This document shows positions 45,783 through 56,226 of a DNA stretch of 64,000 bases, piece after piece. Below the pieces are notes generated by a model. It was not told the DNA's origin. It saw only the letters and a program-made list of their open reading frames with translations, and did not search any database. Origin of the DNA: Lapidilactobacillus achengensis. Its GTDB lineage: Bacteria; Bacillota; Bacilli; Lactobacillales; Lactobacillaceae. The stretch is taken from the NCBI RefSeq assembly GCF_003946655.1, contig NZ_RHOV01000002.1, positions 1-64,000 on the forward strand. The letters run 5' to 3'. How positions within the stretch are numbered: the first letter of the stretch is position 1; each line of letters begins with the position of its first letter. The position numbers were made by a program, and so were the translations under genes.

Positions 45783-47363
45783 TTACAGTTTGGCCGTTAG
45801 CTTGACATCAGGATATTTATCCCGGAACCAGTTCTCGGCGAAGCGATTCTCGAACAAGAAGAGGGGTTGACCTGCCAAGTCCTTGACCAGCAAGTTCCGA
45901 TTCGAGGACATCTTTTGGTCCAATTGTTCTGAGTCGATCCAGCGCGCGATCCGCGAGCCGATCGGTTTCATCGTCACTTCCGAATTGTATTCGTGGAGCA
46001 TCCGGTATTGGAAAACTTCGAATTGCAACTGACCGACCGCGCCTAAAATATATTCGTCGGTGGTGTAAGTTTTGTACAACTGAACCGCGCCTTCTTGGAC
46101 CAGCTGTTGCATGCCTTTGTGGAAGGACTTCTGTTTCATCACGTTCTTGGCGCGAACTTCCATGAACAATTCCGGCGTAAATTGCGGCAATTTCTCAAAC
46201 TCGATCGTCCGCTTGCCGCCAAAAATGCTATCACCGATCTGGAAATTACCGGTATCATAAAGACCCACGATATCGCCAGCCACGGCGCTGGAAACTTGTT
46301 CCCGCTCATCTGACATGAATTCCGTCGCGTTATTCAGGCGGAGCACCTTGCCTGTCCGCGCCAAAGTCACGTTCATTCCCTTGGTAAATTCACCGGAGCA
46401 AATACGAACAAAGGCGATCCGATCACGGTGGGCCGGATTCATATTCGCCTGGATCTTGAAAACAAATCCGGAAAAATCCTCATCCGTCGCGCTAAGCTCG
46501 CTACCATCTTGCAATAAATGTTCGCTGGGTGCCGGCGCCATACTCAGGAAACTTTTCAGGAAGGTTTCCACCCCGAAGTTGGTCAACGCCGAACCGAAAT
46601 AAACTGGCGTCTGCTGGCCTTGTTGGACCTTGGCTAAATCAAACTGATTGCCCGCCTCGTCGAGCAACTCCACATCGGCCAACGCCTGTTGGAAGACAGA
46701 CTCTTCCTTTAATGGTTGGTCGCCGATCAGATCGCCGCTGTCCGGATCCAAAGGGAGAAAGCGCTGGTCAGGATCAGCTGGTCGGTATAATTCGACCCGC
46801 TGTTGCCGCCGGTTGTAAAGGCCTTGTAGTCCTTTACCCATGCCGATCGGCCAGTTCATGGCGACGCCTTCGATGTCCAGCAGTTCTTCCAATTCCGCGA
46901 TCAGATCCAGGGGTTCGCGGCCATCACGGTCCAATTTATTCATGAAGGTGAAAATCGGGATGCCCCGCTTTTTAACGACTTTAAAGAGTTTCTTTGTTTG
47001 TGGCTCGATCCCTTTCGCGGAGTCGATCACCATCACGGCCGCGTCCACGGCCATCAAGGTCCGGTAAGTATCTTCCGAGAAGTCCTCATGCCCAGGAGTG
47101 TCCAAAATATTGACCCGTTTGCCTTCGAAATCAAACTGCATCACGGAACTTGTTACCGAAATGCCCCGCTTCTTTTCGATCTCCATCCAGTCAGAAGTCG
47201 CGAAATTGCCCGACTTCTTGGCTTTGACCGTTCCCGCCTGCCGAATCACGCCACCAAAGAGCAACATTTGCTCGGTGATCGTGGTTTTCCCGGCATCGGG
47301 GTGAGAAATAATTGCGAAGGTCCGCCGTTTTTCCACGGCTTGCTGTAATTGTTGATTATCCAT
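45783..47363 (-). CDS. prfC: Peptide chain release factor 3
   Basis: A 526-residue translational GTPase, RF3, which frees RF1 or RF2 from the ribosome after termination. G1 [10 protein letters not shown]2 region [11 protein letters not shown]3 [14 protein letters not shown] (the DxxxFS variant marks RF3), G4 NKLD. Length is as expected. Monocistronic by its own terminator. Confidence 0.96.
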   Translation of the reverse strand: MDNQQLQQAVEKRRTFAIISHPDAGKTTITEQMLLFGGVIRQAGTVKAKKSGNFATSDWMEIEKKRGISVTSSVMQFDFEGKRVNILDTPGHEDFSEDTYRTLMAVDAAVMVIDSAKGIEPQTKKLFKVVKKRGIPIFTFMNKLDRDGREPLDLIAELEELLDIEGVAMNWPIGMGKGLQGLYNRRQQRVELYRPADPDQRFLPLDPDSGDLIGDQPLKEESVFQQALADVELLDEAGNQFDLAKVQQGQQTPVYFGSALTNFGVETFLKSFLSMAPAPSEHLLQDGSELSATDEDFSGFVFKIQANMNPAHRDRIAFVRICSGEFTKGMNVTLARTGKVLRLNNATEFMSDEREQVSSAVAGDIVGLYDTGNFQIGDSIFGGKRTIEFEKLPQFTPELFMEVRAKNVMKQKSFHKGMQQLVQEGAVQLYKTYTTDEYILGAVGQLQFEVFQYRMLHEYNSEVTMKPIGSRIARWIDSEQLDQKMSSNRNLLVKDLAGQPLFLFENRFAENWFRDKYPDVKLTAKL

Positions 47364-47542
47364 TTTTTGCCTCTTTCATAAAACTATGCCAACTAGAAAT
47401 TATCAGAAATTATCGTGTTCGCCGCGCCGAAATCACTCGTTGCTACTGACAAACCGCATGGCTTGAATACCAAGAACGCCGGGTTTGCCGGGATCGCTTG
47501 CCCAGAAACAGCGAAGCCAGCGCCGCACACATTTGCACCGAA

Positions 47543-47580
47543 CAAAAGCGCGACAGCAAGAACTGACCTTGCCGTCGCGC
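47543..47580 (-). terminator. Terminator after the CBS/CorC membrane protein gene
   Basis: On the minus strand GCGCGACGGCAAG pairs with TTGCTGTCGCGC, then CTTTTG. The gap 47364-47542 shows no other feature. Confidence 0.75.
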
Positions 47581-47585
47581 ACCTG

Positions 47586-48929
47586 CTACTCTGGCGCCTC
47601 CGAATTCGTTTCCGTGACTTCTGGGGGCAATTCTAAGGTAACATTCTCCAAACGTGAGCCTTGGACTAGGCCTGTGGTCAAAACCATGCCGTTGTCCAGT
47701 TTCACTTGTAAATGTTGACCGTTTTGCGGGATCGTGCCTAACTCGGTGATCACAAAGCCGGCGATCGTATCAACATCATCATTTTCCAGATTCGTTGAAA
47801 ACTGATCATTGAAATCAGATAGCGGCATTTTACCCGCGATCACATATTTGTGCTCATTGACCTTTGAGAACAGCGTTTCCGTCGCGTCGGATTCATCATC
47901 GATGTCGCCAACGATCTCTTCGATCAAGTCTTCGATCGTGGCCAAACCGACCACACCACCGTATTCATCCAGCAAGATCGCCATCTGTTGGTGGGTTTTT
48001 TGCATTTCTAACAGTAATTCATTAATGGTGATGGTTTCGGGAACGAACAAAGGCTGCGTCATGATCTCGGCCAACTTCAAATTATCGAAGCCAACTTCCC
48101 GGGCCTGTTGCAAAATCTTCTTGATGTGCAAAACGCCGACCACAATATCCTTGTCCTCACGATAAACCGGCACTCGAGAATACGGTTGATCCAAAATCAA
48201 ATCGATATTCTCACTATCAGTGTCGTTGATGTCGATCATAAACGCGTCAGTCCGCGGCACCATGACTTCCCGGGCCATAATATCATTGAAATTGATGATC
48301 CCTTCGAGCATATTGTACTCATCAGGATTGATCACCCCAGTTTTCCGCGATTTCTCGATCACGGAAAGCATTTCGTCACGAGTTACCTGACTATCCGTCG
48401 TGGACAAATCGGCGGGTGTGATTTTGACCAATAGATTCGTTGACGCGGAAAGCAACCAGACAAAGGGCCGCATAAAGCCACGCACGAACTTGATCGGTCC
48501 CACACTCATCTTTGCGACTTGTTCCGCCTTGGCTAAGGCGATCTGCTTCGGGAACAATTCCCCGAAAACCAATGAGATATACGACAAAATGATCGTGATC
48601 ACGATCACTGAAACCTGTGGACCCCAACTGGCATCGCCGAATAATGGGGTCAAAAGTTTGGCCATTGAAGTTGCGGCGCTGGCCGATGATAAGAAACCAG
48701 CGAAGGTGATTGCAACTTGGATCGTCGCTAGGAAACTGCTGGAGTCATTCATGACTTGCAGCAAGGACTGGGCTTTTTTGTCGCCATCGCTTGCCTCAGT
48801 TTCGATCCTAGTACGATTAACGGAGACGATCGCCATTTCGGCCGCAGCAAAGAACGCATTCACCAAGGTCAAAATCGCGATCAAAAGTATCTGTCCACCC
48901 AACGAAGAACTGGCCGGGTCACCACTCAT
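47586..48929 (-). CDS. Hemolysin-C/CorC family membrane protein (DUF21-CBS-CorC_HlyC)
   Basis: A 447-residue protein with an N-terminal DUF21 region of four helices (LIAILTLVNAFFAAAEMAIVS, IVITIILSYISLVFGELFPK), two CBS domains in the middle (MVPRTDAFMIDIN, MQKTHQQMAILLDEYGGVVG) and a C-terminal transporter-associated domain. Homologues such as MpfA and YrkA act in Mg efflux. Start ATG 48929 is chosen by spacing from GTGAGTGG; a GTG at 48941 is possible. Confidence 0.9.
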   Translation of the reverse strand: MSGDPASSSLGGQILLIAILTLVNAFFAAAEMAIVSVNRTRIETEASDGDKKAQSLLQVMNDSSSFLATIQVAITFAGFLSSASAATSMAKLLTPLFGDASWGPQVSVIVITIILSYISLVFGELFPKQIALAKAEQVAKMSVGPIKFVRGFMRPFVWLLSASTNLLVKITPADLSTTDSQVTRDEMLSVIEKSRKTGVINPDEYNMLEGIINFNDIMAREVMVPRTDAFMIDINDTDSENIDLILDQPYSRVPVYREDKDIVVGVLHIKKILQQAREVGFDNLKLAEIMTQPLFVPETITINELLLEMQKTHQQMAILLDEYGGVVGLATIEDLIEEIVGDIDDESDATETLFSKVNEHKYVIAGKMPLSDFNDQFSTNLENDDVDTIAGFVITELGTIPQNGQHLQVKLDNGMVLTTGLVQGSRLENVTLELPPEVTETNSEAPE

Positions 48930-49059
48930 TAATAAATCCACTCACTTTCATATTTCCAAAATTAGTTCAATCGCTTAATTATACCAATAGAATATAAAGC
49001 TTTCAATATCCCCGACCAAAAGAGTGCAGAACATCTTTTTGGTTGAATTGTTGGAAAGT

Positions 49060-50110
49060 AGCGTGCCCGCAGCTTGCGCTGCGAAATTCGGGGTGAGCTC
49101 GCTGTGGGCGCTGTTTTGAGCCAATCCGCAAAGGACGCGGCTTGTCTCAAAATCAGGCCTTGTCCTAAGCGGCAGAGCCGCCAAGGACAATTTCACGGCG
49201 ATCTCACCCCGAATTTCTCCGCTCCAGCCGCTCAACGTTATAACAGCCGTTTGAGCACTCACGCCGACCGGCAAGCTATGGTCAATTGATGAGGATCCAC
49301 GCAATTGACGACCGTGGTTAGTGGTTACAAACTTCAAATTAGTAACACCAGTGAAGCCTATCTGATGAACTGAGGCAAGTTCTTGATGAATCAGCTGAAT
49401 TGGTTGGGTTCCAACTAAGGATTGTTGAGGAAACTGGTAAAGATTTCCAGCCAGAATTTAATTAAATAAGTGAGATGTGCTGTTAGACTACCGAAATATC
49501 CCGACCAAATAATCCACATCAGTTGGTATTGCCGTACCACCACAAAAGCGGGCAATTGTTTGAGCGCTCGCTTGCAATAGCACTTCGTCAAATCCTTCGC
49601 CTCGATTGCAGATAAGCTCAATTCTGCCTAGCAACCGGGTCGGGCCATGCGGCTCAGCAGTAGAATTATTCTTGGCGGCTTTGCCGCTTGGAATAAGGCT
49701 CAAAACGACGCCCACTGAGTTCCAGCCGCACAAATGGACCGACCCGATTGCGTCCCCGCCTCGATTGCAGATAGGCTCAATTTTGACCAGCAACCGGCTG
49801 GGACTGCGCGGCTCTATCCAGAGTGAGAGCCGACCTGCATTGCTTCTGAGCATTAGCCTAGCAACTATTTTGGAGGCTGGTTTGTGCCTCCGGAATAGTT
49901 GCGTAGCTAAGCGGAAGAAGCTAGGTCGGCGAACACGTTTCAGTGGTGAAATTGTCCTTGGCGGCTTTGCCGCTTAGGACAAGGCCTGGTTTTGAGCCAA
50001 TCCGCGCATTTTGCGGATTGGCTCAAAACAGCGCCCACCACGTTCCAGTCCGCAACAGCAGTCCCAGCCGGTTGCGCTCACGCGCAACACCCTACCACAC
50101 CTGCAATCAA
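49060..50110 (+). repeat. Cloverleaf composite repeat, block 6 (B-linker-A-A)
   Basis: B type I at 49083-49217, then a linker whose middle (about 49450-49490) is replaced by foreign AT-rich sequence, then module A at 49632-49750 (stem CAACCGGGTCGGGCC, degraded on its right side, with one arm missing) and 49791-50074 (stem CAACCGGCTGGGACTG, with C element copy 6). Here B's first arm TTTTGAGCCAATCCGC / GCGGCTTGTCTCAAAA is the exact reverse of A's arm, which shows that A and B are inverted relatives. Confidence 0.8.
49815..49940 (+). repeat. Small hairpin element C, copy 6
   Basis: Almost the same as copy 4 except for a diverged outer stem (CGACCTGCATTGCTTCT). Same insertion site in module A. 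Confidence 0.65.
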
Positions 50111-50183
50111 GCGAACATCCAAGAACAGGAGCTAAACTTTTTCAATCAATCCAACCAATTGCCCGCGCCCCTAATTCGCGCGC

Positions 50184-51320
50184 CTATTTCTTCTCGGCCG
50201 GTTCGGTGATCACGGCTTCGGACTTGGCCTGGCGCCGTAAGCGATAAATATCCAGTAAATATTTGACGATCGTTTTGCTGACAGCATAAACCGGGATGCA
50301 TAGCACCACGCCGATGAAACCAAACATATTGCCGGCGACCAGGATCAAAACGATGATCGTCAATGGATGGATCTGCAGGGTTCGCCCGATCACGTGGGGA
50401 TAGAGCAAGTTGCCGTCGACCTGTTGGACAATGATCACCACGATGGCGACGAGGATTGCTTTGGGAAAGGACACGGTCAGCGCGACAAGGACCGCGGGGA
50501 AAACGCCCAGCCAAGGTCCGATATAAGGCACAATGTTCATGATCCCCGCAACAACGCCGAGCAGTAACGCGTAGGGCATGCCAATGATCAGATAGCCGAT
50601 AAAGGTCAAAGTTCCGACGAAAAGCATATCCAGGAATTGCCCGGCGAAATAGGTGGAGATGGTCTCGTTCATTTTGCGCAACAATTCAGCGACCTCACCC
50701 CGAAAGCGCTCCGGGAAGAAGCGTTGGATATTGGGGATCAGCTTGTGGCCATCCTTCAATAGATAGTAAAGAATCACTGGCACGGTCAAAGCGCTGACCG
50801 CAAAGCCACTGATCGAGGTGACCACACTGCCTACATTGCCGAAGTTCGCGGTCACAAATTTGGTGATTCTCGTGTAAAGTTGGCTAGGTTGCAAGTTACT
50901 ATCGCTTAGCATTTGACTAATGTTATATTTCTGCGCCCAATCACTGCTCAGGAAATCCTGAAACGAATTTTGAATAGAGCTGGCGAGTGTGGGCAAGTTT
51001 TTGATGATTGTCGTCATTTGACTGGTCAGTTTCGGAATCACCGCCGCGATGCTCAAGAACAGCAGGCCAAACAGGAGAATGAAGGCGATCAAAATCCCCC
51101 AACCACGCTTAACGTGCCATTTCTCCAACAAATTGATCAACGGGTTCAATAAATAAAATAAGAACCCGGCGAACAAGAACGGGCCAAAAAGCGTGGCCGC
51201 AAAAGTCTGGATCGGGCCGAAAACGAAGCTGATCTGGTTTAGCACCAGAATCAAGGTGGCGAGCACCAATAATTGCACGCTGATCAAGAGTAGCTTGGAA
51301 TTTTTTAATTTTGTATACAT
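50184..51320 (-). CDS. AI-2E family (YtvI/PerM-like) permease
   Basis: A 378-residue membrane protein of the AI-2E/PerM family, about eight helices with a soluble insert after helix 3 (residues about 105-165) and the conserved NIVPYIGPWLGVFPA and YPHVIGRTLQIHPLT segments. Members move small molecules or ions such as Na+/H+; AI-2 export is the name-giving but not general role. Start ATG 51320 follows GGAG; ATG 51332 is also possible. Divergent from the GNAT gene. Confidence 0.85.
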   Translation of the reverse strand: MYTKLKNSKLLLISVQLLVLATLILVLNQISFVFGPIQTFAATLFGPFLFAGFLFYLLNPLINLLEKWHVKRGWGILIAFILLFGLLFLSIAAVIPKLTSQMTTIIKNLPTLASSIQNSFQDFLSSDWAQKYNISQMLSDSNLQPSQLYTRITKFVTANFGNVGSVVTSISGFAVSALTVPVILYYLLKDGHKLIPNIQRFFPERFRGEVAELLRKMNETISTYFAGQFLDMLFVGTLTFIGYLIIGMPYALLLGVVAGIMNIVPYIGPWLGVFPAVLVALTVSFPKAILVAIVVIIVQQVDGNLLYPHVIGRTLQIHPLTIIVLILVAGNMFGFIGVVLCIPVYAVSKTIVKYLLDIYRLRRQAKSEAVITEPAEKK

Positions 51321-51402
51321 GAACTTCTCCATAATCCTCATTAGCGGATGACAATTGCTAACAATCGGGTATAATAATAGCAGAATAGTTAGGTGGTCAA
51401 GC

Positions 51403-51858
51403 ATGGCACTCATCATTAAACAAGCACAAGGAACAACAACTCAATTATATCAGGACGCCCTAGGAATACGCAAAGAAGTTTTTGTCGTGGAGCAGCATGT
51501 TCCTCTGGCCATCGAGGTCGACGCCAATGACGCTCGCGCCGTGAATTATGTCGGCTATTGGGCGGGCCAGCCCGTCGCCACCGCCCGCGTTGTGGTGGAA
51601 CCCGATGGTGGGTGGCACATTCAGCGCGTGGCCACGATCAAAAGCGCGCGCCATCACGGTTACGGTCAAGCTGTTTTGGCGGAGATCGCGGCTGCGGCCC
51701 AAGCGCAACAGGTGCCTTACTTGATTTTAGCGGCGCAACTTTCGGCGCAAGGCTTCTATGAACGCTTAGGTTATCAAGCGACGGCACGGCCGATTTTCCT
51801 GGACGCCAATATCAAACACCAGGAAATGAAACAGACGCTGACCCGACAGAACCAATGA
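51403..51858 (+). CDS. GNAT-family N-acetyltransferase
   Basis: A 151-residue acetyltransferase (ElaA/YjcF-like). The front part has EVFVVEQHVPLAIEVDANDA, and the acetyl-CoA loop is in IKSARHHGYGQAVLAEI, with LSAQGFYERLGYQA at the end. Start ATG 51403 after AGGTGG; a TATAAT at 51370-51375 suits its promoter. Substrate unknown. It runs into the following membrane protein gene after 16 bases. Confidence 0.87.
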   Translation: MALIIKQAQGTTTQLYQDALGIRKEVFVVEQHVPLAIEVDANDARAVNYVGYWAGQPVATARVVVEPDGGWHIQRVATIKSARHHGYGQAVLAEIAAAAQAQQVPYLILAAQLSAQGFYERLGYQATARPIFLDANIKHQEMKQTLTRQNQ

Positions 51859-51874
51859 AGGTGGAGGAAAAATC

Positions 51875-52336
51875 ATGTCTCGTTCCAAACTAAATATTAC
51901 TTATTTATTTCTCTTTATGATTCCCTATTTGATCGCGATCTTGCTCGTCGCCAGCGCCTACAACGCCTTGGTGCTGCATTGGTCCAACTGGTGGCGGCTG
52001 TGCGTCGGCGGAATTGTTGGCGCGACTTTCCTGTCCGCGCTAAAACTCACGATCCAACGCCCGCTGAATCTGCTGGTTTTGCAAGACGCCAAATCTCTGG
52101 TCGCCTTCTTTGGCCGCTTCTTCTTGGTTCGGGGCAATAAGCGCCTGGTGTTGTTCAACTTCGGCCTAGACTTTCTGCTGACTATCATCGGTGTTTTCGT
52201 GATTCGGACTTGGTTTGCCCAAAGTCTGGTGATGTGGGGCTTGATCGGTTGGCTGATCGTCGCGATGTTCATTTCCACCGCCATCGGCTCCTACGTGGCC
52301 TATGATGTGTTGAGCATCGATCCCGACCAACACTAA
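51875..52336 (+). CDS. Small integral membrane protein, unknown function
   Basis: A 153-residue protein with four likely helices (residues about 8-28, 40-58, 95-112, 118-142). No conserved motif recognised. AGGTGGAGG before the ATG. Probably in an operon with the acetyltransferase. Confidence 0.7.
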   Translation: MSRSKLNITYLFLFMIPYLIAILLVASAYNALVLHWSNWWRLCVGGIVGATFLSALKLTIQRPLNLLVLQDAKSLVAFFGRFFLVRGNKRLVLFNFGLDFLLTIIGVFVIRTWFAQSLVMWGLIGWLIVAMFISTAIGSYVAYDVLSIDPDQH

Positions 52337-52386
52337 CGGCCAGCGCTTGGTCAAATAGGCGCGCCATGTTTTTCCCAAAATGACGT

Positions 52387-52427
52387 AAAAAAGGGTTCAG
52401 TTGATGACTCATCGACTGAACCTTTTG
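52387..52427. terminator. Bidirectional terminator
   Basis: AAAGGGTTCAGTTGATGA pairs with the largely complementary TCATCGACTGAACCTTTT, with A6 before and T4 after. It serves two converging genes. Confidence 0.88.
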
Positions 52428-52449
52428 CGTTATTCCGATTCAAAAAATA

Positions 52450-52977
52450 TTAGTCCAGATCATCCTCCAATGCTTCGATCTCGGGACTGTCGTAAATGCG
52501 GTAATATTGACTTTGCGGCGCATCCAGACTGGTCGTAAAGGTCAACTGTTCCAAGAAGTAAGGCAACTCCGCGTGACCCAAACTCTCAGGTAACTTGATT
52601 TGAGCCTGATCCGCCGCCGCATAAACCTGATTGAGCTTATAACTAGCCGGCACTTGTGGTAAAAATTGAGGATCCGCCTGAACCAAATCGACAGCGGGGC
52701 CCGCGGGAACCTGATACCGGTGCCAACCTGCTGGTGTGGCCACTTGGTCAGGAACCGCGACCCCCGTCCAGAATTGATAGCCATCCGGTGAGAAAATCAA
52801 GAGCCCCACTCGATTGCTGGCGCCCTGGTTGGCAATCAACTGCTGATCCAAGGCCGCCAAAGCTGGCTCGTCTTCGAAGTCCTGCCACACATTATAGAAA
52901 CTCCCATTGGCGCTGATGTCATGAGCCAACGCGACTTGCCCAACAAGCGTTAGCGCTGATTTCGCTGTGATTTCCAT
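52450..52977 (-). CDS. Hypothetical protein, possible GyrI-like effector-binding fold
   Basis: A 175-residue soluble protein with a repeated pattern (GLLIFSPDGYQFWTGVAVP, GWHRYQVPAGPAVDLVQ) like that of GyrI/AraC effector-binding domains. I am not certain of this. Start ATG 52977 after GGAGG. Acidic C-terminal tail. Function unknown. Confidence 0.55.
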   Translation of the reverse strand: MEITAKSALTLVGQVALAHDISANGSFYNVWQDFEDEPALAALDQQLIANQGASNRVGLLIFSPDGYQFWTGVAVPDQVATPAGWHRYQVPAGPAVDLVQADPQFLPQVPASYKLNQVYAAADQAQIKLPESLGHAELPYFLEQLTFTTSLDAPQSQYYRIYDSPEIEALEDDLD

Positions 52978-53082
52978 GATTGATTCCTCCACATATCCTA
53001 AAATTTGTTCAAGCTACAAAACTTAGTCTAGCCGTCAACCGCCCCACCAGGCTTAAAAACCCAGACCGCCAAGCTTGGTTGC

Positions 53083-53931
53083 TTAGGCAGCCTTACTGGT
53101 ACCTGTTTGGTAATTGATTTGATAATTCGCCTGTACATTAAAAATGTAAATATTAAACGCGATCTGACCATCCTCGATCGAACGGCCCATCATGTGGATG
53201 CCGCGGGCGACCAGTTCTGACCCCACAAAGATCGGCGTCACCTGATAGCGAACATGATGGCCCGTTTCTTTGAGATACTCCGCCACGGCATTTTCATAAT
53301 AGGTCATCGCCGGATCGTTCAACGAGCGGGTCCCCGTCATTAAATTCTTCGGGTTGTTATTTTCCCCAGTCAATTGATAGCCGATCAAGTGGCAACGATT
53401 GTAAAGATAATCGCTGTGGCCATTGATGGTGATTTTACGATTGTGCCAACCGCTGGGCTGAATATACAGCCGCTCCCGCTTGGTCGTGGGCATCAAACTT
53501 TGCTGCAACATGGCGTTGGCCACCCCCACCCGGTTGAACTGGTCAAGATTCGTGAAGCTCTGCCACGCACCGCGACTCAGACTCAACTCGCTTGAAGAAA
53601 ATGTCGGCCGATTCTGGTTGACGGCAATGATCTGCTTCCCGCCAAAAGTCAACCCACTAAGTTGATTGGCCTGAACGATTTGCTGACTGGCCTTTTCTGA
53701 ACCAGAACTTGCCGGCGCCTCCGCCTGGACTTGGCTATTGGTCAACGCCTGGGAACTTCCGCCAGCCGAGGCGGATGAACTGACCTGACTGGTGGACGTG
53801 CTCTCTTCGCCTGACCGACTTAGAAATTTACTAGGATCTTGCGCCAACCAAACCAAGCCGGCAATGATCAGCACCGCAATCAGTGAGGTTAATTTTGTTT
53901 TCGTTTGTTTTCGGCGTCGTCTTTTCGCCAT
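53083..53931 (-). CDS. Membrane-anchored DNA/RNA non-specific endonuclease
   Basis: A 282-residue secreted or anchored nuclease. A basic N-terminus (MAKRRRRKQTKTK) is followed by one helix (LTSLIAVLIIAGLVWLAQ), a Ser-rich linker of about 60 residues, and a NUC1-type nuclease domain with NRCHLIGYQLTGENNNPKNLMTGTR; the family DRGH catalytic motif reads NRCH here, as in streptococcal EndA-like and Lactobacillus relatives. It may degrade extracellular DNA or take part in uptake; coiA is also present in the window. Confidence 0.85.
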   Translation of the reverse strand: MAKRRRRKQTKTKLTSLIAVLIIAGLVWLAQDPSKFLSRSGEESTSTSQVSSSASAGGSSQALTNSQVQAEAPASSGSEKASQQIVQANQLSGLTFGGKQIIAVNQNRPTFSSSELSLSRGAWQSFTNLDQFNRVGVANAMLQQSLMPTTKRERLYIQPSGWHNRKITINGHSDYLYNRCHLIGYQLTGENNNPKNLMTGTRSLNDPAMTYYENAVAEYLKETGHHVRYQVTPIFVGSELVARGIHMMGRSIEDGQIAFNIYIFNVQANYQINYQTGTSKAA

Positions 53932-53993
53932 TGAACTTTTCTCCCCTTTTGTTGAAACGACTTCCCACACCCACGGAGCAGATCAGCCCGGAT

Positions 53994-54180
53994 TCTAAAA
54001 GAATTGCTAGGCTAATGCTCAGGAGCTACCCGGGGTGGTTCGCACTCTCTATCAAAACGTGCTGCGCGCAACTGACTTCTGTGCTTAGCTACGCTCTGGT
54101 TCCGGAAGCAAAGGACGCTTCCAAAACCAGAGCTAGGCTAATGCTCGAAGTCAAACCGTTGCGCTCCGCACTCTCTAAAA
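53994..54180 (-). repeat. Two hairpin C elements, block 7
   Basis: A partial copy at 53994-54048 (GAATTGCTAGGCTAATGCTCAGGAGC) followed by a complete one at 54055-54180 with outer stem GCGCGCAACTGACTTC / GAAGTCAAACCGTTGCGC and inner stem CTCTGGTT / AACCAGAG. The inner stem differs from other copies on both sides in step, so pairing is retained. No A or B module is present. Confidence 0.65.
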
Positions 54181-54222
54181 TAAAAAGGCGTGAAACAATC
54201 GCTTGTCCCAGCCTTTTTGGAC
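54180..54222 (-). terminator. Terminator after the DUF402 gene
   Basis: On the minus strand AAAAAGGCTGGGACAA pairs imperfectly with TTGTTTCACGCCTTTTT. Confidence 0.7.
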
Positions 54223-54239
54223 TATATCACGCGCGATGC

Positions 54240-54779
54240 TCAAGCACGGCGATGTAACAATTCCTGATAACGACGGTACCACAGATCCACATAAGCCTGG
54301 GAGAATGGGCCCTTGCCTTGGTTGATCCAATCGACCAAAACCTTGGTGCTTTCCTTTAAGATATGATCAATCTCCGGCGAATAGTGCCACTGCGCACTGT
54401 GGGCCTTGTATTCATCCACATCCAACAACCGCTTCTCACCATCTGGAAAAACCTTCACATCCAGATCATAATCTATATACTTCAAGGCCTGCCGATCCAG
54501 TGTATACGGTGTCGCCAAATTGCAATAATACGCCACGCCGTTATCACGGATCATCGCAATGACATTAAACCAGTAATGTTTATGAAAAAAAACGATTGCT
54601 GGTTCGCGTGTGACCCAATGACGGCCATCGTCTTCCGTCACTAGGGTGTGGTCATTACAACCGATCAGTGAATTATCACTCGTCTTCAGCACCATTGTTT
54701 CTTTCCAGGTCCGATGCAAACTGCCATCATGCTTGTAACTTTGGATAGCGATATAGTCCCCTTCCTTGGGAACCTGCAT
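54240..54779 (-). CDS. DUF402 protein, nucleoside tri-/diphosphate phosphatase (Ntdp-like)
   Basis: A 179-residue DUF402 protein. The family core is clear: [18 protein letters not shown] at the start, then [29 protein letters not shown] and the metal-binding acidic run [23 protein letters not shown]. Staphylococcal and bacillar relatives hydrolyse nucleoside tri- and diphosphates. Start ATG 54779 after GTAGGG. A repeat block starts 130 bases upstream. Confidence 0.88.
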   Translation of the reverse strand: MQVPKEGDYIAIQSYKHDGSLHRTWKETMVLKTSDNSLIGCNDHTLVTEDDGRHWVTREPAIVFFHKHYWFNVIAMIRDNGVAYYCNLATPYTLDRQALKYIDYDLDVKVFPDGEKRLLDVDEYKAHSAQWHYSPEIDHILKESTKVLVDWINQGKGPFSQAYVDLWYRRYQELLHRRA

Positions 54780-54909
54780 ATTTACCCTACTTTCCCGGTG
54801 CAAAAAATTTATTCCAGTTTATTATAACAAAGAACCGGGAAAGATAAAAGCAACTGCGGACCGTAACGGGTTGACTTTAAGCATTAGCTAGGTTGATGAG
54901 CTCTTTTCA

Positions 54910-56170
54910 ATGATGTCCACGGCTTGCGCTGCGAAATTCGGGGTGAGATCGCTGTGGGCGTCACTTTGAGCTTCGCAAAACCCGCGAATCTCAAAGCTGA
55001 GCCTTGGTCTAAGTGGCATAGCCACTAAGACCAATTTCACGGCGATCTCACCCCGAATTTCTCCGCTCCAGCCGCTCAACGTTATAACAGCCGTTTGAGC
55101 ACTCACGCCACTCGGCAAACTATGGTCAATTGATGAGAAGCCAGCAATTGACGACCATGGCTAGTGGTCGCATGCTTTAAATTGGTGACACCAGTACAAT
55201 CTGTCTGATGAACTAGGACAGGATATTGATGAATCAGTTGAATCGGTCGCAACTCAAAGATTGTTTAGGAAACAGACAAAGACGTTCAACCTACGCAAAA
55301 TAGCCGGACCTCCTAATCCAAATCAGTTGACATTGACGTACCACCCCAAAAGAGGGCAATTGTTTGACCACCACACTTGCAAAAGCGCTTCGTCAAATCC
55401 TTCGCCCTGATTACAGATAGGCTCAGTTCTGCCTAGCAACCGCCTCAGGACGTGTGGCTCAGCGGTGAGATTATTCGGTTCTTTCTAAACTTTGGCGAAG
55501 ACGCGATCAACACTGGTATAGCAGCTTTCAGGGCGACGAATAAATACTTCAACTAAATTAATTGGAGTGATAGGAAACAAATGACCGCATCAAGCCAACC
55601 TTTTATCTAATGTTGCGTGTTGCAATTTCTCAAATTCCGGAAGCAAGACTCTCGATTATCGAGAAATTTTAAGGCCATTCGCCAAACGTTAGAAAGAACC
55701 GATTATTCTTAGCGATTTATCGCTTAGAATAAGGCTCGATTTGAAGACAAGCCGCGCACTTTGCGGATTGGCTTCAAACGATGCCCACCGCGTTCCAGCC
55801 ACGACAAACGTCCTGAGGCGGTTGCGTCCCCACTCAAACCCACTAAAACTGCAATCAAGCACAGACTGCTGGAATCAGTTGGTATTGCTGGACCACCAAA
55901 AAAGCGGACGATTGTTTAACCGCTCGCTTGCAAAAAACTCCGTCGAATCTTTCGCCTCGATTGCAGATAAGCTCAATTCTGCCTAGCAACCGGGTCGGGC
56001 CATGCGGCTCAGCAGTGAAATTATTCTTTGCGGCTTTGCCGCTTAGAATAAGGCTCGATTTTGAGACAAGCCGTGGGTTTCGGATTGGCTCAAAACAACG
56101 CCCACTGCGTTCCAGCCGCACAAATGGCCCGACCCGGTTGCGCTCACGCGCAACACCCACCAAAACCTGC
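54910..56170 (+). repeat. Cloverleaf composite repeat, block 8 (B-linker-A-A)
   Basis: B type I at 54933-55061, whose arm reads TTGGTCTAAGTGGC / GCCACTAAGACCAA, a variant changed on both strands. Linker, then module A at 55437-55824, split by a 224-bp MITE, with stem CAACCGCCTCAGGACG / CGTCCTGAGGCGGTTG. A second A at 55987-56140 has stem CAACCGGGTCGGGCC / GGCCCGACCCGGTTG. It lies between the DUF402 gene and the end of recX. A C-element remnant (AAGCATTAGCTAGG) is at about 54879. Confidence 0.8.
55477..55700 (-). mobile_element. 224-bp MITE, copy 2, with 8-bp target duplication
   Basis: Inverted with respect to copy 1 at 10911 and of the same length. Ends GGTTCTTTCTAAACTTTGG and CCAAACGTTAGAAAGAACC; GATTATTC repeats on both sides (55469-55476, 55701-55708). 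It sits in the inner hairpin of module A, while copy 1 sits in the corresponding hairpin of module B. Confidence 0.85.
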
Positions 56171-56226
56171 AATCAAGCACAGGTTCAAGAATAGAGCTTT
56201 AAGTTCAAAATCAGTTCAACCGCCAA

